DNA of 12,072 nucleotides from Fidelibacterota bacterium. Lineage in GTDB: Bacteria; Marinisomatota; Marinisomatia; Marinisomatales; UBA1611. The position numbers were made by a program, and so were the translations under genes. Under the pieces are notes generated by a model, which did no database searches, had not been told where the DNA came from, and saw only the letters and a program-made list of their open reading frames with translations. The stretch lies in contig NZKX01000074.1 in assembly GCA_002694025.1 (NCBI GenBank), positions 1 through 12,072 on the forward strand, in the 5' to 3' direction. Positions within the stretch are counted from its first letter, which is position 1. Each line of letters starts with the position of its first letter. This document shows, one piece after another, positions 6,841-12,072 of this stretch.

Positions 6841-8816
6841 TTACTTCGAGCACCGATAAAAAATATATTAAAAATAGATTTGGAAAAATATATTAAATCT
6901 GTAGTAAATGGTTTTTTTTCTTTTTTATTAAGGTAATTGATTTCACTTTCAATGATTTCATCAAAAGTTTTTGGAAGATCTGCGTAATATGGTGGTATCA
7001 AGCCAGGCTTAAAATTAGTCCGTTTTTGTTGCAGAGACTTTGGGTATAAGCTGAAATAATGCTCACTTAAAGCTCTTACTCCAATAAGATTAAGATCACC
7101 TCGAATCCAATTAAATACCTGAGGAATCTCATCTATAAAATATCTTCTAAAAATTCTTCCCCAGGAGGTTATCCTGTAATCATTTTTCATTTTACCAGAC
7201 AAGTCTAAATGATTCTTTTCATAAATATCACCTTGAATAAACTCACTGTAGGGATACATAGTTCTTAATTTATAAATGTAAATTAATTTTCCTAAATATC
7301 CAATTCTTTTAAGCTTAACGATTGGTCCGTATGAAGGAAATTTTTCATTTGAAATAGTATTTTTCTTTTTGCATATAAAATATATTCTATCATCATAACT
7401 ACATTCATCAATTAACTCATACCCACAAAATGAAAGACGCCCTAAGACTTCTGATTTTGATAAAACACGATTTCTTCCATTAGTAAGGATAAAGTATATT
7501 TGTTTTGTAATTGTTATTTTTGGAAAAACTCTGCGAAAAATAAAATAAAATGGAAGAATTATAGAATATAAAAAATGAGGCATTTTTGATCTAAGGTTCT
7601 TTTTCATATGTTCTAAAGGAATAAAACTTCCAACCATTATTCCTCCAGGCTTTATTTTGGAGTATGTTGATAATAAATATTCGTTTATTCTTCTAAAATC
7701 ATTAAGAGGGTGAGTATTTATAAATAAATCTTTTGATAATGATTTTAATAGATCCACATTAATTGTAGAAACCGTATTTAATATGGTAACATTTTTACTG
7801 CTAAAATTCTCCTCTTTGATAATATTCCAAATGAAATCAATTAATTTTTTAGAGTAATTGAAATCAAACATTTCAATACTTTTAGATAATTCATTTTTTT
7901 CATAACATGAATTCGGTTTGATAGAATTCTTTTTAAGGTTATTCAAAACCTGCTGATCTTTAATTTTGTTAGAATGATCTTTTATACTTTTTTCAAAACC
8001 ATTTGATGTTTTAGATTTTCCGAAAAAGAACAAAAAGAATGCAATTATTTCTATGGTGGAATGTATAAGACTTGCCTTATAAATAACGATCATTGAATTT
8101 GGGCTAATTCTCAATAAAAAAGAGAAAAATGTTAAAAATAAAATTGTTAAGATTGCAGCCTTAATATAAGGTGCTATTTCATAATAGTGATTTATAGTAT
8201 TGGGCTCTTTATATCGATTCGTTAGAAGAGTTCCAAGTCCCCATGAGGAAATTAAGATTAAAAAGTTCTTCTCGTGTAAAATATTATATTGGAATGTTCC
8301 ACTACTAAAGTAAGTTAACATGACATAAATAAGAATCAAAAAAAATATACCAGGCAAAAGCCATTTAATATAAAATTTATTTGATATTTTCCCTTTATTT
8401 TGTAGGAGTGAATCACCATCGACCACTATTTTTGATTTTATATATATTTTTAAAAAGCTTGTAAAGCATAATTCACATAAAAAAGAAATAAGTACATAAG
8501 ATAGTACAAAAAATCTTGAAACTGCCCACAAATCAGACATGGATAGGATTATAACAACTGAAAGTAGAGACAATAATGATGACCAAAAGATTACCCTTAT
8601 AGATAACCTAATTGAATTTTCAATTATTCGATCTATTTTTTTGTAGTATTGAGCAAAAATAATCCATAAGGAAATAAATATTAGATATAAATAAAAATAA
8701 TTATTAACAGGAAAAATGCTCTTGAATTTTTGGTAATGCATTATAAAAAAAACGCCGTTAAGGGATATTATATTACTAATCCATAGGGCTTTCTTTAATG
8801 CAGATTTCTGAATCAT
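6837..8816 (-). CDS. multi-domain sugar transferase (polyprenyl-phosphate phosphoglycosyltransferase)
   Basis: This protein is expected to start the lipid-linked repeat unit by moving a sugar phosphate from a UDP-sugar to undecaprenyl phosphate at the inner membrane. Of its 659 residues, about 1-268 form eight predicted membrane helices. Residues 269-315 are a polar linker. About 316-485 resemble a methyltransferase-like module (IKPGGIMVGSF; GRNRVLSKSEVLGRL). About 497-659 form the bacterial sugar transferase domain. In the last, YIYKLRTM (513-520), Asp562-Glu563 in IDEIPQ, GDLNLIGVRA and KPGLIPPYYADLP are kept. The Asp-Glu pair is the known catalytic dyad. The usual membrane hairpin just before this domain is absent; the nearest hydrophobic stretch is 413-427. 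GVRA replaces the commoner GPRP/GVRP. The ATG has no clear Shine-Dalgarno motif. It lies after a 248-bp gap and overlaps the Wzi-like gene by 4 bp. Confidence 0.85.
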   Translation of the reverse strand: MIQKSALKKALWISNIISLNGVFFIMHYQKFKSIFPVNNYFYLYLIFISLWIIFAQYYKKIDRIIENSIRLSIRVIFWSSLLSLLSVVIILSMSDLWAVSRFFVLSYVLISFLCELCFTSFLKIYIKSKIVVDGDSLLQNKGKISNKFYIKWLLPGIFFLILIYVMLTYFSSGTFQYNILHEKNFLILISSWGLGTLLTNRYKEPNTINHYYEIAPYIKAAILTILFLTFFSFLLRISPNSMIVIYKASLIHSTIEIIAFFLFFFGKSKTSNGFEKSIKDHSNKIKDQQVLNNLKKNSIKPNSCYEKNELSKSIEMFDFNYSKKLIDFIWNIIKEENFSSKNVTILNTVSTINVDLLKSLSKDLFINTHPLNDFRRINEYLLSTYSKIKPGGIMVGSFIPLEHMKKNLRSKMPHFLYSIILPFYFIFRRVFPKITITKQIYFILTNGRNRVLSKSEVLGRLSFCGYELIDECSYDDRIYFICKKKNTISNEKFPSYGPIVKLKRIGYLGKLIYIYKLRTMYPYSEFIQGDIYEKNHLDLSGKMKNDYRITSWGRIFRRYFIDEIPQVFNWIRGDLNLIGVRALSEHYFSLYPKSLQQKRTNFKPGLIPPYYADLPKTFDEIIESEINYLNKKEKKPFTTDLIYFSKSIFNIFFIGARSK

Positions 8817-8851
8817 TTAATTTTAACATTGGGGTTGAATGTTATGTCTTG

Positions 8852-8952
8852 CCTAAGAAAACTAATATCTAATAGTATAGATATAGTGTGATAAAAATCA
8901 CATCTACAAACTCCCGCCATGATTTTCAAACGCTTTTTATATTTTTCTTAGG
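8852..8952. repeat. 10-bp perfect inverted repeat flanking the palindrome
   Basis: CCTAAGAAAA at 8852-8861 is the exact reverse complement of TTTTCTTAGG at 8943-8952. The arms enclose 81 nt holding the CRP-like palindrome and a second hairpin (ATATCTA 8865-8871 with TAGATAT 8878-8884). In a - strand transcript the arms could close a multi-branched structure. A rough estimate from base composition makes a 10-bp match in so short a stretch unlikely but not impossible by chance. Confidence 0.5.
8887..8902. promoter_or_regulatory. CRP/FNR-type operator-like palindrome
   Basis: TGTGATAAAAATCACA is a perfect palindrome apart from its AAAA centre. It matches TGTGA-N6-TCACA, the textbook CRP consensus, at all ten defined positions. 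It lies 71-86 bp upstream of the sugar transferase ATG, where an operator would be expected. On the - strand, TTGTAG (8909-8904) and TATATC (8885-8880) flank it at an 18-bp spacing, and a better -10-like TATACT follows (8879-8874); both promoter guesses are weak. The regulator is unknown, and the same bases could form a short RNA hairpin. Confidence 0.5.
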
Positions 8953-8981
8953 TTTTTAAAAATTATTAGCGTTTTATGGCG
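8915..8981. repeat. bipartite inverted repeat, 6 bp plus 7 bp
   Basis: CGCCAT (8915-8920) pairs with ATGGCG (8976-8981), and AAACGCT (8928-8934) pairs with AGCGTTT (8968-8974). The two parts are nested, with an internal loop of 7 nt on one side and 1 nt on the other, around a 33-nt AT-rich loop. Most of the gap's G and C bases are in these arms. The loop contains one arm of the 8852-8952 repeat, so the two pairings cross. Confidence 0.5.
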
Positions 8982-9064
8982 ATAGGGTTTCCTTTATATA
9001 TGAGACTCAAATCTATATATTTTATAGATAATATTAAAATATTTTTTAGAATTAATATAGCTAT

Positions 9065-10117
9065 TTACAAGTTATACTTTTCTTGTGTTTTTATAGATTT
9101 AGGGTATTTAGATATAAGCCATAGAAAAAAATTATTCACATCTATTTTATTTTCGAATAAACTTAAACTTTTTTCTTTAGTTTCATTTTTTATTTTGGGG
9201 TTTTTTAAGATTTCAATAGACTTTTCAATTAATCCTTCAGATGAATTAAAAATATGTAGGAGACCTCTTTTCTGTTGATTTTCTAACGTACCAGCAGTGA
9301 GACTATTGACATATATGCTTGGAGTTCCCATAATTGCAGACTCTGAAGCCATTGTTGCTCCTTCGCCAATGAAGAGTTCAGCAAATGATAATACATCATG
9401 AATTTCAGTAGGATTTATATTTAGTTTATATTTTCTTAAAACATTTGGAATTCTATTTTCTGCTGAAATAAAAACTCGAGCGTGATTTTTAATTTCATTT
9501 ACAAGTTTAATTAGATTTTTAATTGAAAAACCTTTTTGTCCAACATCATGGCTTGCATCCCATGAAACTAAACGTAAAACAACATATTTTTCTCTTTTGT
9601 TAAGATTTAATTTTTTTAAAACATTAACATTAGGTTTAAAATGATCAGGATGTAGGTAGGTATCTTCCATATAACCATCAAATTTTATGTGCTTCATGCC
9701 TAGATAACTGTTAAATGACAATGGTGTTATTATTGTGTCTGTAAAAGGTAAAAATGATGCAATCCCTAGTTTTGCATGCTCAGTGTCAGTAAAAGAGATA
9801 TGAGGTTTGTTAAAATAATAAGCTATTTGCGCGGCATATGGAGAAGCAAAGCTTACGTAAATATCGGGTTTGAATAATTTTGAGTATCTGAACAGTATTA
9901 GATTTGCTTTAAATAAATAAAGTAGTTTACCACCAAGTGTTTTTGAACCACTACCTCTTGATATATAAGGAATTTTATAATTTGATAAAAGAATGTGAGT
10001 AACATCTTTTTTTCTGGCAATTACTAAAACCCTATCACCGTTTTGTTTAAGTAATTTTATGAGATTTTTAAAGTAGTGAACATGAGCTGGATGACCAATA
10101 TCGAATAAAACTTTCAT
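9065..10117 (-). CDS. DUF354 family protein, GT-B-like fold
   Basis: The 350-residue protein matches the DUF354 family, related in fold to UDP-GlcNAc 2-epimerases and GT-B glycosyltransferases. The N-terminus MKVLFDIGHPAHVHYFKNLI (1-20) is the family's typical opening. DTEHAKLG (111-118) is another conserved patch, as is SWDASHDVG (185-193). The C-terminal half has GEGATMASESAIMGTPSIYV (251-270), which resembles the nucleotide-sugar-binding loop of the fold. No signal peptide or membrane helix is evident, so it should be cytoplasmic. Members are common in polysaccharide loci, but the reaction is not established. Here it could be a glycosyltransferase or a nucleotide-sugar-modifying enzyme. 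Its ATG overlaps the stop of the upstream GT4 gene (ATGA), which argues for coupled translation. Confidence 0.85.
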   Translation of the reverse strand: MKVLFDIGHPAHVHYFKNLIKLLKQNGDRVLVIARKKDVTHILLSNYKIPYISRGSGSKTLGGKLLYLFKANLILFRYSKLFKPDIYVSFASPYAAQIAYYFNKPHISFTDTEHAKLGIASFLPFTDTIITPLSFNSYLGMKHIKFDGYMEDTYLHPDHFKPNVNVLKKLNLNKREKYVVLRLVSWDASHDVGQKGFSIKNLIKLVNEIKNHARVFISAENRIPNVLRKYKLNINPTEIHDVLSFAELFIGEGATMASESAIMGTPSIYVNSLTAGTLENQQKRGLLHIFNSSEGLIEKSIEILKNPKIKNETKEKSLSLFENKIDVNNFFLWLISKYPKSIKTQEKYNL

Positions 10118-11037
10118 TTAGGTAAATCTTTTAGTGTTTTGAGATAAACATTTTTCACTTTTAAGGCAATTTTATCTAATTCAAAGGGAGCGACTGCTTG
10201 TCTTCCTTGAGTTCTATTATTTTTAGTTAAAACTAAGTTAACTTTTTTCCTAATATCATCTGGTTCATAGGAGGTAATGTAAGTATTTGGTACATCTTTA
10301 ATTAATTCTGCTACATGACCAACATCCGTAGAAACAATAGGGCAATTACATGCCAAAGCCTCTTTTACAATTATTGGACCGGTTTCAGAAAAAGACGTGA
10401 CAAGAAGTAAGTCTGATGCATTTAAAATTAAATTCACTTTTTCCTTTTCATATCCTTTTAATTCTACAAGTTGACAATTGACAATTTCTGAAATCACCGA
10501 CTTTGCTAGTGGTGCATTTTTTATTTTATTGTCAAACGATGATGAAAATGCGACGTAATAATTTTCTGGATTCCATCCAAGTTTTATTCTGGCTTCTTTT
10601 TTAGATATTGAGAAAAAAAGGTTGTTATCATAACCACAGGGTATAATATTTTGAGGTGGTGCGTAGATTTTAAGCTTTTGTGCTAAATTGGGATGAACAA
10701 ATATATTAGACGCTGATAATCGAGAAGCTAATTTGCTAAATAAATAGTTTTTTCTCATATTTACATCACTACCATGAAACGTTACAATAACGGGAACATT
10801 TTTTTGCATTGTAGCTAATAAACCTGATAATCCATAATGAGCATGAATTAAATCAAATTTCTCAGATTTGATTTTCTTGTTTAAAAGGAAATAATTTTGT
10901 AAATAGCCAAATATCCCTTTCCCTTTTATCAAAAAAAAATCAACAGAAACTCCTTTTTTAATTAAGCTTTCGGCTTGTTCTTTTACGAAAGGACTCATTT
11001 TGGCACTGTTGCCGCTAGCTACTATTAAAATTCGCAT
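10114..11037 (-). CDS. GT4-family glycosyltransferase
   Basis: This is a retaining GT-B glycosyltransferase that probably adds a sugar to the lipid-linked repeat unit on the cytoplasmic face of the inner membrane. At 307 residues it is short for GT4 but looks complete. The N-terminal domain has FDLIHAHYGLSGLLA (61-75) and VTFHGSDVN (85-93). The C-terminal domain has SFSETGPIIVKEALACNCPI (215-234), with the E-x7-E pair Glu218 and Glu226, followed by VSTDVGHVAELI. The segment ELKGYEKEKV before it is typical of a Bacteroidota subgroup. The donor and acceptor cannot be read from sequence. The ATG lies 23 bp inside the upstream polymerase-like gene and has no clear Shine-Dalgarno motif, so translation is probably coupled. 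The 3' end overlaps the DUF354 gene by 4 bp. Confidence 0.9.
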   Translation of the reverse strand: MRILIVASGNSAKMSPFVKEQAESLIKKGVSVDFFLIKGKGIFGYLQNYFLLNKKIKSEKFDLIHAHYGLSGLLATMQKNVPVIVTFHGSDVNMRKNYLFSKLASRLSASNIFVHPNLAQKLKIYAPPQNIIPCGYDNNLFFSISKKEARIKLGWNPENYYVAFSSSFDNKIKNAPLAKSVISEIVNCQLVELKGYEKEKVNLILNASDLLLVTSFSETGPIIVKEALACNCPIVSTDVGHVAELIKDVPNTYITSYEPDDIRKKVNLVLTKNNRTQGRQAVAPFELDKIALKVKNVYLKTLKDLPK

Positions 11038-12072
11038 TTTTTGATTTAATTGATGCTATTAGATAATAAAAAAGGGAACCTGAGGTCACAGAATCAATCA
11101 CATGACCTCCGAAAAAACCGTAAGCAAAAAATAAAGTAATTGATACTTTATTTTTAACATCTGACTTTAAAAAGGAAGAGAAAGATATTCTAGAGATAAT
11201 TAAAATAAATATTATCGTACCTACAAGACCATATTTGAAGAAAAAGTCGAAAAAATCCATTGAGGCGTTAGTAAACCAAAATTCACCTCTTTCTCTCCAA
11301 AATAAATTCTGACCTGCAAAGCTTTTACCAAGAATAAAGGTTCTTATATCCGTAAATGATTCTTCCATTTGAATATTCAAAGAAGCGTATCTTCTGAAAT
11401 TAATAGATGCAATACTATTTAAGGCTTGATTATTATACAATCCACCAACTTTTTCTGCAGCTTTCAAAGATTTTTCAATATTTAAACCAAATCTAGACTC
11501 ATATAGCTCTACAGTACGATCTATTAAAATAGTAAACGAAAAAAAGAGGGTGATAAATAAGGTAAAATAAGCAATAATTTTATTTGGGCTCAAAGCTTTC
11601 CTTTTTAAAGCAAAATATAAAGGAATTATAAAACCAAATACACTTTTTGATGCAATAATAAAAGCATTCATTACTGTTAATGAAACGGGTATGATTTTTC
11701 TTCTTAGTGGACCATCAAGGAGAAAAAATGTAAAAAAAATGAGATTTAAAATTGATACTGGGTTACCTCCCTGAAACATACCTTTGGATGTGCCTTCAAA
11801 TCTATATGATTCAAGCCCTATCCCAAATAGAAACCCAAAACTTAAGTTTATCACAAAAAAAATAAAATTTATAGAAATAATCCTTTTTGTTAGCTTGATA
11901 TCTAAATCCATTCTGTTTTTTAAGAAAACATACAAAAATAAGAGAAATTGGAACCTAAGTATGTAGGTTAGGTTTTCAACCAACATTGATAATGATGAAT
12001 TATCTAGATAGTAAATCATTCCATTTAAAAGAAAAAATATGAACAGTACTATAGTTAGTAACTCATCAAAAA
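11015..12072 (-). CDS. O-antigen polymerase/ligase-like membrane protein, 5' partial
   Basis: The frame stays open to the right edge, with 17 further codons upstream of the ATG at 12019 encoding a hydrophobic segment (LLTIVLFIFFLLNG). That ATG is therefore probably internal and the true start lies outside. The 351 visible residues contain many membrane helices. A polar loop in the second half (about RTVELYESRFGLN to GEFWFTNAS) precedes the FFKYGLVGTIIFI helix. A large polar loop followed by an xYGLxG helix is the layout of Wzy polymerases and WaaL ligases. RFEGTSKGMFQGGNPVS also resembles the conserved region of that superfamily. A polymerase fits best beside glycosyltransferases, but sequence divergence in this group is high and a ligase cannot be excluded. 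It overlaps the GT4 gene by 23 bp. Confidence 0.65.
   Translation of the reverse strand, partial: FDELLTIVLFIFFLLNGMIYYLDNSSLSMLVENLTYILRFQFLLFLYVFLKNRMDLDIKLTKRIISINFIFFVINLSFGFLFGIGLESYRFEGTSKGMFQGGNPVSILNLIFFTFFLLDGPLRRKIIPVSLTVMNAFIIASKSVFGFIIPLYFALKRKALSPNKIIAYFTLFITLFFSFTILIDRTVELYESRFGLNIEKSLKAAEKVGGLYNNQALNSIASINFRRYASLNIQMEESFTDIRTFILGKSFAGQNLFWRERGEFWFTNASMDFFDFFFKYGLVGTIIFILIISRISFSSFLKSDVKNKVSITLFFAYGFFGGHVIDSVTSGSLFYYLIASIKSKNANFNSS

Larger units (their letters stand above)
8817..9064. other. 248-bp gap in the - block with dense inverted repeats
   Basis: This is the only non-coding stretch of any size in the window; other junctions are at most 36 bp. It separates the DUF354 stop from the sugar transferase start, both on the - strand. 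It holds a CRP-like palindrome, a 10-bp inverted repeat, a bipartite inverted repeat and two short AT-rich hairpins (8865-8884 and 9011-9029, each with 7-bp arms). It also contains a GC-rich patch, CTCCCGCC, in otherwise AT-rich DNA. No hairpin is followed by a clear T-run on the - strand, so I see no intrinsic terminator. No tRNA or known riboswitch was recognised. It probably contains a promoter and leader for the sugar transferase and Wzi-like genes. Confidence 0.6.

Noticed and set aside
8887..8902. The CRP-like palindrome read as an intrinsic terminator hairpin.
   Set aside because: The stem is only 6 bp and AT-rich, and no T-run follows on either strand, so a protein-binding site is a better reading.
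8813..8920. A 35-codon reading frame on the - strand (starts MAGVCRCDF) ending in an ATGA overlap with the sugar transferase start.
   Set aside because: There is no Shine-Dalgarno motif. It runs through the CRP-like palindrome and inverted-repeat arms. Any frame open to that point would end in the ATGA, and the peptide has no recognisable features. It could be a leader peptide, but the support is too thin.
8976..9278. A 100-codon reading frame on the + strand crossing the end of the DUF354 gene.
   Set aside because: Most of it is antisense to the clearly coding DUF354 3' end. It has no ribosome-binding site and no family resemblance, and long chance frames are expected opposite AT-rich genes.
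11784..11966. A 60-codon + strand frame opposite the polymerase-like gene.
   Set aside because: It is antisense to a continuous membrane-protein frame and lysine-rich by composition only.
1..12072. Insertion sequences, CRISPR arrays, tRNA or rRNA genes.
   Set aside because: No transposase, terminal repeats, regularly spaced repeats or RNA-gene signatures were seen in any part of the window.

Overview
This AT-rich window (roughly 31% G+C by eye) carries part of a bacterial surface-polysaccharide (capsule or O-antigen type) locus. TGA is used as a stop, Shine-Dalgarno sequences are mostly weak or absent, and several proteins resemble Bacteroidota-type families: a Wzi-like outer-membrane barrel, a sugar transferase fused to a methyltransferase-like module, and a VWA/GATase-like membrane protein. 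This suggests a member of the Bacteroidota/FCB group (Bacteroidota, Marinimicrobia, Ignavibacteria and relatives). The phylum is an inference; no marker gene is present.

The left half (1-5442) is read on the + strand as one tight block. It starts with the C-terminal part of a VWA-type membrane protein whose 5' end lies outside the window. Then come UDP-glucose 6-dehydrogenase (UDP-glucuronate supply) and three enzymes of dTDP-sugar synthesis in the order rfbC, rfbB, rfbA. The final reductase of the dTDP-rhamnose pathway (rfbD) is not in the window.

The right half (5479-12072) is read on the - strand and converges on the first block. In order of transcription it holds an O-antigen-polymerase-like membrane protein (5' end beyond the right edge), a GT4 glycosyltransferase, a DUF354 protein with a GT-B-like fold, a 248-bp gap, a long multi-domain sugar transferase and a Wzi-like outer-membrane protein. 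Junctions are overlaps of 23 bp or 4-bp ATGA overlaps, except at the gap.

The likely division of labour is as follows. The + block makes nucleotide sugars. The - block starts the lipid-linked repeat unit (sugar transferase), extends it (GT4 and perhaps DUF354), polymerises it (Wzy-like) and handles it at the outer membrane (Wzi-like). A flippase and export machinery are not seen here.

The most unusual signals are in the 8817-9064 gap: a perfect CRP/FNR-like palindrome, a 10-bp inverted repeat around it, and a second bipartite inverted repeat whose pairing crosses the first, as expected for a pseudoknot or a two-state leader RNA. The sugar transferase just downstream is also odd. It has eight predicted membrane helices that look like a duplicated four-helix unit, a methyltransferase-like middle, and a catalytic domain without the usual membrane hairpin directly before it.
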